NCBI GenBank assembly: GCA_023267075.1
Contig: JAHFNY010000005.1
Coordinates: forward strand, 1-33,209
Reading direction: 5' to 3'
DNA: 33,209 nucleotides
From: Candidatus Vogelbacteria bacterium
Lineage (GTDB): Bacteria; Patescibacteriota; Minisyncoccia; Phycocordibacterales; XYD1-FULL-46-19
In this document: positions 1 to 9,058 of the stretch, in pieces
Layout of the letters: each line of letters opens with the position of its first letter
Position numbering within the stretch: position 1 is the stretch's first letter
Notes under the pieces: generated by a model
The model's database searches: none
What the model was told of the DNA's origin: nothing
What the model saw: only the letters and a program-made list of their open reading frames with translations
Made by a program: the position numbers and the translations under genes

Positions 1-1
1 T

Positions 2-826
2 CTCAATTTGGATGAGAAGAAGCTGGAGCAGTTAATTACGCCCAAAACGAAAGTGATTGTCCCGGTACATTATGGTGGTGTAGCCTGTGAGATGGACACT
101 ATTTTAGAAATCGCGTCACGTCACGGTATCTATGTGGTTGAGGACAATGCGCACAGTCTCTTGGGGAAGTACCGGGGTAAGTATCTAGGGACCTTTGGAG
201 CTCTGGCAACCCAGAGCTTTCATGAGACTAAGAACTTTTCCTGTGGAGAGGGTGGAGCGTTATTCATAAATGACGCGACACTACTTGAGCGGGCCGAGAT
301 CATCCGCGAGAAGGGGACTAATCGTAGCCGTTTCCTCCGTGGGGAAGTAGACAAGTACACTTGGGTAGATATTGGCTCAAGTTACTTGCCATCAGATATT
401 TTGGCAGCGGTATTGTTGGCCCAACTGGAGTCGCGGGATGAGATCCAGACCAAACGGAAGCAAATTTGGGAAAAATACGCGGAAGACCTATATCTGTGGT
501 CGGTTGAACATGATGTCTCTCTACCGACAGTCCCAAGTTATTGTGGGCAGGCTTACCACCTCTTTTATTTGATCATGCCATCACTTGATTTACGTGAACG
601 GATGATTGATCATCTAAAGAAGGCTGGGGTTGATGCTCGGACACACTATGTCCCACTCCACGGTTCAGCAGAGGCTAAGAAGTTGTTGGGTAAAGATTGG
701 CATAAGGTGAAGTGTCCGGTAACCAAAAAGGTTACTGATGGGATGTTCCGCTTGCCATTTTTCACAAATCTCTCGGCTGAAGACCAAGATCAGGTGATCG
801 AGAAGGTTTTGAGCTTCAAGTTTTAG
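2..826 (+). CDS. DegT/DnrJ/EryC1/StrS (RffA/WecE-like) PLP-dependent sugar aminotransferase, 5' end outside the window
   Basis: Protein motifs VIVPVHYGGVACEMDTI, VVEDNAHSLLGKYRGKYLGTFG and FHETKNFSCGEGGAL are typical of the family; the frame is open to the window edge. Confidence 0.88.
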   Translation, partial: LNLDEKKLEQLITPKTKVIVPVHYGGVACEMDTILEIASRHGIYVVEDNAHSLLGKYRGKYLGTFGALATQSFHETKNFSCGEGGALFINDATLLERAEIIREKGTNRSRFLRGEVDKYTWVDIGSSYLPSDILAAVLLAQLESRDEIQTKRKQIWEKYAEDLYLWSVEHDVSLPTVPSYCGQAYHLFYLIMPSLDLRERMIDHLKKAGVDARTHYVPLHGSAEAKKLLGKDWHKVKCPVTKKVTDGMFRLPFFTNLSAEDQDQVIEKVLSFKF

Positions 827-833
827 TTTTCAC

Positions 834-876
834 ACCGGTGATTGCCCTCTTGGACAATCACCGGTATTTTGTTTTC
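834..876 (+). terminator. Rho-independent terminator after the aminotransferase
   Basis: 11-bp perfect stem ACCGGTGATTG/CAATCACCGGT followed by ATTTTGTTTTC. Confidence 0.85.
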
Positions 877-892
877 ATTATCTTTGTATTGA

Positions 893-920
893 TTGACTAA
901 GGTAGTCTAAAGAGTAATAT
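893..920 (+). promoter_or_regulatory. sigma70-like promoter for the small ORF at 972
   Basis: TTGACT (893-898), 16-nt spacer, TAATAT (915-920). Confidence 0.55.
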
Positions 921-971
921 AAGATTAGTTAACTATTGGTCATTGCAACAGGCTTGAAAGGGGGTGACAAA

Positions 972-1262
972 ATGCCAGACCTCTTTGAATTAGAAACGAC
1001 GCGTACCTCATCAGAGGAGTTAGAGTCTAAAGAAATGTTGCCAGTTTCTATTGGTGGAGATAGCACATGCATATTCCCCGAGGGTAAAAACTTGCAACAA
1101 ATTTTGGAGGAGATCAGCCTTATCGCTGTGAAGAATTTTATAGATGAGGCGGATTACGTCCCTATCCGTGATGCCAAGGGTGAAGCTCGGTATGATCGTA
1201 GACTGTCTTTAGCTGAGGAGGCAAAAAGCTGGTTAGCGGAATATGAGAGCAAGAAGAAATAG
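972..1262 (+). CDS. Small hypothetical protein (96 aa from the likely start at 972; ORF track starts at 936)
   Basis: Near-consensus Shine-Dalgarno GAAAGGGGGTGA just upstream of ATG 972; promoter upstream and terminator downstream. Confidence 0.6.
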   Translation: MPDLFELETTRTSSEELESKEMLPVSIGGDSTCIFPEGKNLQQILEEISLIAVKNFIDEADYVPIRDAKGEARYDRRLSLAEEAKSWLAEYESKKK

Positions 1263-1284
1263 TCATTGCCAGTTCCCAGACCGT

Positions 1285-1315
1285 GGACCTCTTAATTGGG
1301 GTCCTTTTATTTTTG
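1285..1315 (+). terminator. Rho-independent terminator
   Basis: GGACC(TC)...(GG)GGTCC hairpin followed by TTTTATTTTT. Confidence 0.65.
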
Positions 1316-2176
1316 ACACTTCTCGCAGAAGTGGGTGCCGCGGCCGGCGAGTTTAATCTTTTTAATTTTACTCCCGCAAACTTTACACGCTGCACCGGCG
1401 CGACCATAAACATTTAAATAATTGACGAAGCCGCCCACCCCGCCATCTACTAGGCGATAATTCCGAGCGGAAGTCCCTTTCTTTTTAATCGCCAATTTTA
1501 AAACTTCAATAATTTTGGCATAGAGCGCAGCCACTTCCGCTGGTTTAAGGAGACCGGACTTACGGGTGGGTAAAATTTTGGCCCGGAACAAGCTCTCATC
1601 CACATAAATATTTCCCAGGCCGGCAATTAATTTCTGATCCAATAAAAGTTGTTTAATCGGTCGATTTTTAAAGCGGTGGAGAATAGTTTCAAAATAGGGG
1701 AGAGTAAAGTCATTGGTTAAGGGCTCAGGACCGTGGGCATTTTTAATTTCTGCCAACCCCGCTTCACTCACCGTCTTCAACCAGCCAAATTTCCGCAAGT
1801 CGTTGAAGTAGAGAATGGAGCCATCACTAAAAGTAAAAATCGCCCGAGTAAATTTATTGGGTAAGCTCTCTAAGCCACCTTTCTGCGGGTGACCACCCAC
1901 AATTAAGGTTTTAGTTTTGGCGGCTTGGAAAATCAATTGCCCGGTCATCTTTAAGTGAACCAGCAAATGTTTCTTGGTATCCAGCGAGAGGATTAAAATT
2001 TTCGCTCGGCGATCGGCTCGGGTGATGGTGGCGCCGAGTAAATCTTGTTTAATTTTATTTACGGTTAAAGGTCGGAGCATCTTCGGCGTTTTAATTTCTA
2101 CCGCCTTAATTGTTTTGCCGATGATGGCTTTATTAAGATCGCGGCGAATAGTCTCGACTTCTGGTAATTCAGGCAT
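1307..2176 (-). CDS. mutM: Formamidopyrimidine-DNA glycosylase (Fpg/MutM)
   Basis: N-terminus MPELPEVETIRRDL and C-terminal CxxC zinc finger (CKVCGSKIKK...THFCEKCQK). Confidence 0.96.
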   Translation of the reverse strand: MPELPEVETIRRDLNKAIIGKTIKAVEIKTPKMLRPLTVNKIKQDLLGATITRADRRAKILILSLDTKKHLLVHLKMTGQLIFQAAKTKTLIVGGHPQKGGLESLPNKFTRAIFTFSDGSILYFNDLRKFGWLKTVSEAGLAEIKNAHGPEPLTNDFTLPYFETILHRFKNRPIKQLLLDQKLIAGLGNIYVDESLFRAKILPTRKSGLLKPAEVAALYAKIIEVLKLAIKKKGTSARNYRLVDGGVGGFVNYLNVYGRAGAACKVCGSKIKKIKLAGRGTHFCEKCQK

Positions 2177-2177
2177 A

Positions 2178-3401
2178 TTAAATAGCTTCTTTAGCTTTTA
2201 GCTTCATTAGTTCTTCTTTAGTAATTTCCGCATCGCTCCACGGTGTTTTCTTGCCCTTTGGACCCATGAGGAAGGGATCCGTGCCTTTACCGGTGATTAA
2301 GACCACATCACCCACTTGAGCTTTCTTCAGCGCCAATTTAATCGCTTCTCGCCGATCAATCACAATTTCTGGCTGATGGTTTTTAATCCCACTCGCGATT
2401 TCCGCACAAATTGTTTGGGTATCTTCATCATAAGAATCATCATCGGTTAAGATAATCTCATCACAGTATTTATCGGCCACACTTCCCATCACCGGTCGCT
2501 TCCACTTATCGCGGCCGCCGCCAGTGGCACCAAAGACACAAATATTTTTTTGATCAGTAAAAATTTGGTAAAACTTTTCTAATGAGTCAGCCGTATGAGC
2601 GTAATCTACCACGACGGTAAAGTTCTGACCGGCGTCAATTTTCTCCACCCTCCCTTTAGCCCCCGTAAAATTATTGAGCGCTTGTTGAATTACTTCCGGT
2701 TTAATCTTTAATTGTTCGGCGGCCGCGGCGGCGGCGAGAGCATTTTCCACATTAAATTTGCCTGGCAGTGGAGTGGTGTAATTGGCCGCGGCGGCGGAGA
2801 ATTCAATAATTGTTATTTTCTTATCCACCGCCGCTTCAAAATGTTTTAATTCTTGCTCGTCCCGATTTAAAACTAAAAATTTATTAGCTTTAGGTGAAGT
2901 GTTTAAGGCTTTAACTAATCGCAATTTAGCGGCCCGATACTTCTCAAACGATCCATGAGCCTCGACGTGCTCGGGCGAGAGATTGGTCACAATGAGGCCG
3001 TTTAAAGCGAGACCCAAGTGTCGCCACAGTTTGGCCCCTTCCGAGCTAGTTTCAATCACGGCGTGGGTACAACCCTCATTGATCGCTTGGCGGAGCAAGC
3101 GTTGGAGCCTAAAGCGGCCGGGCGTAGTCATCTTAAGTAAATTGGGTATTTCTTCCGCGCCAATTTTAAAGTGAATAGTGGAGGAGAGGAAAGTTTTCTG
3201 CCCGGCCGCGGTAAGAATACTCGCGAGCATCTCGGTGGTGGTGGTTTTACCTTTAGTGCCGGTTACTCCAATCACCGTCAACTTTTTAGCCGGGTAACGA
3301 TAAATGATTATCGCAAGCATGGCTAATAACCAGTGATATATTGGCTGGAGAGCGAGGAAAATTTTCTTGGGGATTAAGGGCCGGATTAGATCTAAGATCA
3401 T
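2178..3401 (-). CDS. murE: Mur ligase family, UDP-N-acetylmuramyl-tripeptide synthetase (MurE-like)
   Basis: GVTGTKGKTTTTEM ATP-binding motif, HAVIETSSEG, VVDYAHTADSLE. Confidence 0.88.
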   Translation of the reverse strand: MILDLIRPLIPKKIFLALQPIYHWLLAMLAIIIYRYPAKKLTVIGVTGTKGKTTTTEMLASILTAAGQKTFLSSTIHFKIGAEEIPNLLKMTTPGRFRLQRLLRQAINEGCTHAVIETSSEGAKLWRHLGLALNGLIVTNLSPEHVEAHGSFEKYRAAKLRLVKALNTSPKANKFLVLNRDEQELKHFEAAVDKKITIIEFSAAAANYTTPLPGKFNVENALAAAAAAEQLKIKPEVIQQALNNFTGAKGRVEKIDAGQNFTVVVDYAHTADSLEKFYQIFTDQKNICVFGATGGGRDKWKRPVMGSVADKYCDEIILTDDDSYDEDTQTICAEIASGIKNHQPEIVIDRREAIKLALKKAQVGDVVLITGKGTDPFLMGPKGKKTPWSDAEITKEELMKLKAKEAI

Positions 3402-3973
3402 CGTTTACTTTGGCTTAAAATTTTTAACGCCGCTTTGATCCGCTCGCTGGTATCTTTGAGCTCGGCTGGTACCTCGCGCAAGGCCTCGCGGGCTTCACGC
3501 AGGCCATAGCCAAGCGCCTTGAGCGCTTCTAAGGTATCTTCTTCAATCATAAAGCTTTCTTCACTCGTCGCCACTTTACCCAGCTTGTCGCGCAGTTCAA
3601 GGACAATCTTCTCGGCACTTTTTTTACCAATGCCCGAGACGCGGGTAAGATAATCAGTTTTACCAGAAGAAATAGCTTGGTGGAGAGTAGCCGGTGGGGC
3701 GAGGGCGAGAATAGCTAAAGCCGACTTGGGTCCAATCCCCGGTACACCAACCAGGAGTTTAAAAAATTCTAATTCCCCCCGCTCCACAAAGCCGTATAAG
3801 TCTAAAGCGTCTTCTCGCACTACCAGATAAGTAAAAAGCGAGAGTTCCTTACCGGTATTAGCCAGGGCGGTGGTCTCGGGGAGAACGTAGACCAAATAGC
3901 CCACGCCACCCACTTCCATAATTATTTGTCGCTCGCCGGCCGGCTCCGCTCGGCCGGTTAATTTACCAATCAT
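3398..3973 (-). CDS. ruvA: Holliday junction branch migration protein RuvA
   Basis: MIGKLTG start, LVGVPGIGPKSALAIL and VSGIGKKSAEKIVLELRDKL helix-hairpin-helix motifs. Confidence 0.95.
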   Translation of the reverse strand: MIGKLTGRAEPAGERQIIMEVGGVGYLVYVLPETTALANTGKELSLFTYLVVREDALDLYGFVERGELEFFKLLVGVPGIGPKSALAILALAPPATLHQAISSGKTDYLTRVSGIGKKSAEKIVLELRDKLGKVATSEESFMIEEDTLEALKALGYGLREAREALREVPAELKDTSERIKAALKILSQSKR

Positions 3974-4027
3974 TTGGTCATCATAGCAAAAGTTGCGAGC
4001 CCCGGCGACCTGTGGTAGAGTGCCGTC

Positions 4028-4279
4028 ATGCCTATAATTAAATCAGCTAAAAAGCAACTCCGCAGTGGTAAGCGCAAGCGCGCCTTTAATGAACGGCGCA
4101 AGCGAGCCATGAAGTCTACTATTAAAGTGGCCCGCGCGAGCGTGACCGATGCCGAGAGTCTCCGGCTGGCTTACCAAGCAATTGATAAAGCCGCCAAACG
4201 CGGAGTGATTAAGAAGAATACCGCCGCCCGCAAGAAGTCTCGCCTGGCCAAAGCTCTCGCCAAAGCGGATAAAAAATAA
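4028..4279 (+). CDS. rpsT: 30S ribosomal protein S20
   Basis: MPIIKSAKKQLRSGKRKRAFNERRKRAMKSTIK; basic, 83 aa. Confidence 0.93.
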   Translation: MPIIKSAKKQLRSGKRKRAFNERRKRAMKSTIKVARASVTDAESLRLAYQAIDKAAKRGVIKKNTAARKKSRLAKALAKADKK

Positions 4280-4295
4280 TATCCCAAATAGGTGT

Positions 4296-4835
4296 TTACA
4301 ATAGTTTTTTGTCTAAGGCAGTTCTAAGAAAAATCCTGTCTCTGACAATATTAAAACCAATATTGTAAAAATCTATTTCTCCGGATTTAAGTAAATTGTT
4401 TTGTCTATCAAATATTTCTTTTACCTCTTCAAGAGTATACCAGCTAGATGTAGTACCGTTCTGTCTCTCTTCTTCAGTGCGAAGATCAATTTTTGTTTTT
4501 TCTTTAACCTTAGCTAATACACAATAGGTTTGATATTTTTTATCATCACGGCCCCTATATTCTTTAGTCACACCAATAATTGTCGTAGGTTCAATAGAGT
4601 AATTTACTTCTTCTTGACATTCACGATCGGCGGCGGCATATAATTCTTCCCCATCTTCAATACCGCCACCAGGTAACAAGTAGTAATTATGAATTGGGTT
4701 TGTCACTAACGCGATTTTATTTTTACTATCTTGTAATATTATTTTTACTGTTTTCCGTAGCACCCAATTATTAGTTGGGGGAAATATTTTATTTGGGAAA
4801 ATATCTTTGTCATAAAGTGTTGCAATGTAGTCCAT
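4296..4835 (-). CDS. NUDIX hydrolase
   Basis: Nudix box-like GGGIEDGEELYAAADRECQEEVN. Confidence 0.85.
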   Translation of the reverse strand: MDYIATLYDKDIFPNKIFPPTNNWVLRKTVKIILQDSKNKIALVTNPIHNYYLLPGGGIEDGEELYAAADRECQEEVNYSIEPTTIIGVTKEYRGRDDKKYQTYCVLAKVKEKTKIDLRTEEERQNGTTSSWYTLEEVKEIFDRQNNLLKSGEIDFYNIGFNIVRDRIFLRTALDKKLL

Positions 4836-4850
4836 ATGATTATGATGTCA

Positions 4851-4878
4851 TAAAAAAGTCGCCCCGTAAAGGGCGACT
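4851..4878 (-). terminator. Terminator for the phosphatase/ATP-grasp pair (minus strand)
   Basis: AGTCGCCC-CGTAAA-GGGCGACT perfect 8-bp hairpin followed on the minus strand by TTTTTTA. Confidence 0.85.
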
Positions 4879-4903
4879 CGAATTAATTACTAACTCAATT
4901 AAG

Positions 4904-5545
4904 CTAAATCGGGTTCATTCTAATGAGTGGAGTCGAGGTTACGAAAAGATCTTTTTCTCTGTCATACTCCAATTCTAAACAGTAACCATTGGGTGGGTTT
5001 CTTAGCCATCGAAAATCTTGATCTGAAAGGTGTAGAAGAGTTCGCAGTATGACTCTAAGAGCAAATCCATGGGTAACTATTAGTAGGCATTCGGGAAATT
5101 GCTGGTTGTTTCGATCGGCTGTTATTCTTTTAACAAAGTTATCAATAGCAGTGACATATTCAACGCAGTTATCTCCTCCAGGAAATTGATAATTAAGCAC
5201 TCCTGCCTTGTAGCGTTCTGCTTCAATCTCGGCGCGATTATTTAGAGTAACGTTTCCCCAATCAAGGTTACGTATACTTGGTTCAACCTCAATCAGGTCT
5301 GGTCTGGGGAAATAACGACTCAGGATATTCCAGGTCTCAATAGCTCGGCGAGTGGGCGACAAATATACTCCTACACTACCACAAATTGATACCCGATTAG
5401 TGAGTGTTTTACCTAACTTCCGGGCTTGGGTCTTGCCTCGTGGTGTTAGAGATATAGATCGGTCATCAGCAACATTATGCAATGATGGGTCAATGTCTTC
5501 CGAAGATTCTGTATGACGGACCAAAATGACTTTTCTAATACTCAT
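4904..5545 (-). CDS. Histidine phosphatase superfamily (phosphoglycerate mutase-like)
   Basis: VILVRHTESSED start, LSPTRRAIETW, LLIVTHGFALR. Confidence 0.85.
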   Translation of the reverse strand: MSIRKVILVRHTESSEDIDPSLHNVADDRSISLTPRGKTQARKLGKTLTNRVSICGSVGVYLSPTRRAIETWNILSRYFPRPDLIEVEPSIRNLDWGNVTLNNRAEIEAERYKAGVLNYQFPGGDNCVEYVTAIDNFVKRITADRNNQQFPECLLIVTHGFALRVILRTLLHLSDQDFRWLRNPPNGYCLELEYDREKDLFVTSTPLIRMNPI

Positions 5546-6570
5546 AACAAGTCTCCTAAATGGTTATTTTTGATATACAGATGGGTTGCCGATACTAATT
5601 CTGTTTCCGCAGTGGTCTTTGTTTTTGTTAAGTGCCACTGTTTATCTCTTTGGACAAAATGCCACGGAGAACGTTCGACGGCGTATTGTCCAAACATAAC
5701 AAATTGGAACTCAAACAGGTAACAAGTTTCTCCATCATAACCAACATCAATTGAAGCAAAAGGCACATTAAACTTCTCGAAAACCTCCTTAGTATAATTC
5801 AAGACCTGAGTTGGAATGTTTCGAGGAAAATTTAATCGTCCGCTACCGCTTGCTCGAAAGTCATTTGGCCTATTTTCCCGAAATACTACGAAGTACTTTT
5901 CACCATACACTACAATTTTATAATCCCCAGTAAGATTAGGAATAAATCTCTGGACAATAAATTTGTGGCGATGGTTGGATATGGGAGTAAATCCTTTTCG
6001 GTCAAGACGATTTCGTAAAGACAGAAGAAGATTAAAAGCCGAAGGCGTCCTAGATAATTTACGAGCAGCTTTGTCGGCTTCCTTTCTATTTCTAGCTATC
6101 AGTACCTTATGGCTTTTAGAGCCGCTACTTGGTTTCATCACGACCGGGAATTTGTCTATAGTAGCGAATTGCCTGTATTCTTCATAAGTTCCGAAAGCTT
6201 GGCATCTACATTTTTCAGGATCGTCACTGATTTCAAGTGAGCGAATGATTTCCATGAAAACTTTGTTATGGTGTGCTCGGAACAAAGAAAAACGTGGAAT
6301 CAGTATTGCTCCTTGTAATAATAATCCAAGCAGGATGTCTTCAATGTAATCTCGATAAAAAAGTGATGGGTCTTCGGCCGACTGATAAAGGACAATCGTT
6401 TCTCTGTAATCGTCTTGACGAAAGTCAACTTCGGCAAAATGCTTAATATCGACTTCATATCTGACCTGCTTAAAACCATCTTTTAAACTTGCGAGATTAA
6501 GACTGGCACCCCTAATACGGACCGAGGAATAGAAGTGAGAACGGTAATCTAGAAGTATTAAGAGCTTCAT
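5542..6570 (-). CDS. ATP-grasp domain protein
   Basis: FPVVMKPSSGSKSHKVLIA, DYKIVVYGEKYFVVFREN and ASIDVGYDGETCYLFEFQF match ATP-grasp architecture; ATGA overlap with the downstream phosphatase. Confidence 0.75.
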   Translation of the reverse strand: MKLLILLDYRSHFYSSVRIRGASLNLASLKDGFKQVRYEVDIKHFAEVDFRQDDYRETIVLYQSAEDPSLFYRDYIEDILLGLLLQGAILIPRFSLFRAHHNKVFMEIIRSLEISDDPEKCRCQAFGTYEEYRQFATIDKFPVVMKPSSGSKSHKVLIARNRKEADKAARKLSRTPSAFNLLLSLRNRLDRKGFTPISNHRHKFIVQRFIPNLTGDYKIVVYGEKYFVVFRENRPNDFRASGSGRLNFPRNIPTQVLNYTKEVFEKFNVPFASIDVGYDGETCYLFEFQFVMFGQYAVERSPWHFVQRDKQWHLTKTKTTAETELVSATHLYIKNNHLGDLL

Positions 6571-6714
6571 TTGGTTGGCTCCTTTCTTATTTTAACCTAT
6601 GACAAGGATCTTCACTCACTTGAACCTATCATTAAGTTTGACGGAATGCAATATCGGTTGTGTTTTTGTAACTTTATTAGATTTTAGACTTACTTCTATG
6701 CCTACGTTAATTGT

Positions 6715-6785
6715 CCTCCCGGCAGGAATCGAACCTACATCACGAGCTCCGCAAGCTCGCGTTCTATCCGTTGAACTACGGGAGG
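6715..6785 (-). tRNA. tRNA-Arg (anticodon GCG)
   Basis: Minus strand CCTCCCGTAGTTCAACGGATAGAACGCGAGCTTGCGGAGCTCGTGATGTAGGTTCGATTCCTGCCGGGAGG; CGAGC/GCTCG anticodon stem, loop TTGCGGA. Confidence 0.93.
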
Positions 6786-6810
6786 TTTAATAAACGCTAG
6801 CACACTTAAT

Positions 6811-7269
6811 TTAAATTCCCAAGCGGTCAGCGAGGGTGTCTAAGAGATGATCCTCGTGCTCTACTTCCTTAATCCGGCGCTTCAGCTCGTCGCGGAGGCG
6901 ACTGGCAATAGGAGGCTCAATCGGGATGGTAATACGGGGGAGGAAGACCCGCGATGATTCAATAATCAATTTCTCACCATCTTTAGGGATGGAGAAGTGC
7001 TTAATCGTTTTGTAAGGATAAAGCTCGCGCCCGGCCAGTAGGCCTTTAGCGGTAAGAGCGAAGGTTATTTCTTGGGGTGGTCGGCGGGCGTAGAGAATAA
7101 TCGAGGCCGCCGCTAAAATAATGACCAAGCCAAAGAGTAAATTGCCAAAGTAAAATAAAATGAGGGCAATGAGTCCAGCGCCAAGGGCCACTGACCATTG
7201 CCAATCGGTACTCCGCTCGCGATGCTCATATTCTGGCGCGTGCCACTCAATGATGGAAGGTTCACTCAT
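6811..7269 (-). CDS. Hypothetical membrane protein with two predicted TM segments
   Basis: ORF with WSVALGAGLIALILFYFGNLLFGLVIILAAASIILYA hydrophobic region; overlaps the start of the upstream gene by 8 nt. Confidence 0.75.
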   Translation of the reverse strand: MSEPSIIEWHAPEYEHRERSTDWQWSVALGAGLIALILFYFGNLLFGLVIILAAASIILYARRPPQEITFALTAKGLLAGRELYPYKTIKHFSIPKDGEKLIIESSRVFLPRITIPIEPPIASRLRDELKRRIKEVEHEDHLLDTLADRLGI

Positions 7270-7819
7270 CTAATAATTGTAGCACTATTTTATCAACTTG
7301 GGTGTGCAATTCTTCTAATGTGCCGGTGTTGGTGAGAGTCGCGTCAGCGCGCGCCACTACGGCATTTACATTTTGCGCATTGGGGTCATTACTTTGCGAG
7401 TCTTTGGCGTCGGCAATTTTAAATTGTTCAAAAGTAATGTCTTCTCCCACGCGGCCGCGGGCGAGCGCCCGCTGGTAGCGCACTTCAAGCGGGGCAGTAA
7501 TGGCTAAGAGTAGACCACCGGCCTTCTTCACCGCTTCTACTTCCGCGACAGCGCGCATGCCACTAATTGTTAAACGAGGGGAGGGATCATTGAGTCCTTG
7601 ATTAATAAAGAAATCGCCGCCATTATCTTTACGCACTTGGGCCGAGACCGTGGACATTAATTGCCTCGTTGGCTCACCGAGATTCTGCTCGCTTATGTAC
7701 TTTCTCACCAAATCGCCGGTAGAAACGTGGGTGAAATTATATTTTTCAGTCAGATAATTAGCCACGGTATCTTTACCGCACGACGGATGACCAACTAAAC
7801 CGATAATGACTTGCTTCAT
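7262..7819 (-). CDS. P-loop kinase (dephospho-CoA kinase / nucleoside monophosphate kinase-like)
   Basis: Walker A GLVGHPSCGKDTVANYL, HVSTGDLVR. Confidence 0.8.
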   Translation of the reverse strand: MKQVIIGLVGHPSCGKDTVANYLTEKYNFTHVSTGDLVRKYISEQNLGEPTRQLMSTVSAQVRKDNGGDFFINQGLNDPSPRLTISGMRAVAEVEAVKKAGGLLLAITAPLEVRYQRALARGRVGEDITFEQFKIADAKDSQSNDPNAQNVNAVVARADATLTNTGTLEELHTQVDKIVLQLLDE

Positions 7820-7866
7820 ACCTGAAAGTTTACCAGAAAGTAAAGATATTGTAGTATCTAGTCTAC

Positions 7867-7953
7867 GGAGGGGTGGCCGAGTGGTTTAAGGCAACGGTCT
7901 TGAAAACCGTCATACCGTAATTGGTATCGTGAGTTCGAATCTCACCCCCTCCG
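7867..7953 (+). tRNA. tRNA-Ser (anticodon TGA)
   Basis: GGAGGGG...CCCCTCC acceptor, ACGGT-CTTGAAA-ACCGT anticodon arm, long variable arm, GTTCGAATC. Confidence 0.96.
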
Positions 7954-7994
7954 CTAGGAGTATTTAGTATCAGACGACTCGGGTTCTTAAAAAC

Positions 7995-8471
7995 ATGAGC
8001 AGAAATGATATAAAAGAAAAATTACAGAGTATTCTTGATAAAGATGTTTTGGAAGAAACGGATGTTATTTATATTCTTTCGCGAATAAGAAAATTACTTG
8101 AAATTGATAGAAATAAAACAGATTTTAAAATACTGAATTTTTATTGCAATTGGGCGTTACATGCTCAAATAGACGATACAGACTTCATTAGTAAGATACT
8201 TGAAAATCTTGGAACAGGGATGTTGTCACTAATGCATTTCTATCTAGATTTTGATAAAGAATTTAAAAAGTTTTTGTCTAAACATAAATTAACAACAAAA
8301 ATATTTCTCAACAATCAAACTCTTACCAATTTCCACCATATATTGTCGGAAATATATTCAGATACTCCCCTCATTGTTAAAACAATCAGAAAAAAGAAGA
8401 TAACGTTTACTAAATTGGAAAGTTTTGGCAAAAATAGTGGATTTTTTTCTGCAAGGTGCGAAGAAATATAA
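7995..8471 (+). CDS. Hypothetical protein (158 aa, AT-rich)
   Basis: Open frame with low-GC composition distinct from neighbours. Confidence 0.5.
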   Translation: MSRNDIKEKLQSILDKDVLEETDVIYILSRIRKLLEIDRNKTDFKILNFYCNWALHAQIDDTDFISKILENLGTGMLSLMHFYLDFDKEFKKFLSKHKLTTKIFLNNQTLTNFHHILSEIYSDTPLIVKTIRKKKITFTKLESFGKNSGFFSARCEEI

Positions 8472-8534
8472 TTTTTAACTAATTCGAGCACTGTAGCACT
8501 TTACCAGAAAATCTGCTAAAATTAAGACATTAAT

Positions 8535-8702
8535 ATGGAGACTACAGTTTTATTAATAATGTGGGCGGTATCCATACCTGTATCTTTTTGGGGTGCAAAA
8601 AAGATAGGTAGCAATAAGATTGTTGCGGTATTTGCTGGGTTGGTCGCACCGGTCTTAGCTCCAATTGTGTACGCATATCTTGCTTCGAATCACAAAAAAT
8701 AA
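8535..8702 (+). CDS. Small membrane protein (55 aa; not in ORF track)
   Basis: Translation METTVLLIMWAVSIPVSFWGAKKIGSNKIVAVFAGLVAPVLAPIVYAYLASNHKK*, two hydrophobic segments. Confidence 0.5.
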   Translation: METTVLLIMWAVSIPVSFWGAKKIGSNKIVAVFAGLVAPVLAPIVYAYLASNHKK

Positions 8703-8808
8703 CTGAGCCTAATTCTTAAATTGACCGCCTGAAAAGATTACCAAAATATTTTAATAAGGTCTTATCGCCTGGGTATTTAGTCTGAGCGGGTCACTCGAGT
8801 TTTTATTT

Positions 8809-9051
8809 TTATTCCACTTTCATCACCTTCGGTTTTTTGGCGATGAAGAAGATGTAAAAAATTTCTAAGATGCCAACGGTATTGACCACAAGGAGAGCAA
8901 TAAACCACCACTTGTCGTGGCGGCTGGCCGCTTTCCACAAGGCCACCCCCTTCCACGGCAAGGTCCATAAAGCGAGGGCAATGACGAGCCAGAGATTGTT
9001 GCCAAATAAGGCGCTTAATGTGTTCACATCCATACCCCTAGATGCTATCAT
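8809..9051 (-). CDS. Small membrane protein, DUF5652-like
   Basis: LALWTLPWKGVALWKAASRHDKWWFIALLVVNTVGILEIFYIFF pattern. Confidence 0.75.
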   Translation of the reverse strand: MIASRGMDVNTLSALFGNNLWLVIALALWTLPWKGVALWKAASRHDKWWFIALLVVNTVGILEIFYIFFIAKKPKVMKVE

Positions 9052-9058
9052 AAGCCTG

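Noticed and set aside
5963-6187. 74-aa ORF antisense to the ATP-grasp gene
   Set aside because: Antisense shadow ORF; no SD, no recognisable domain.
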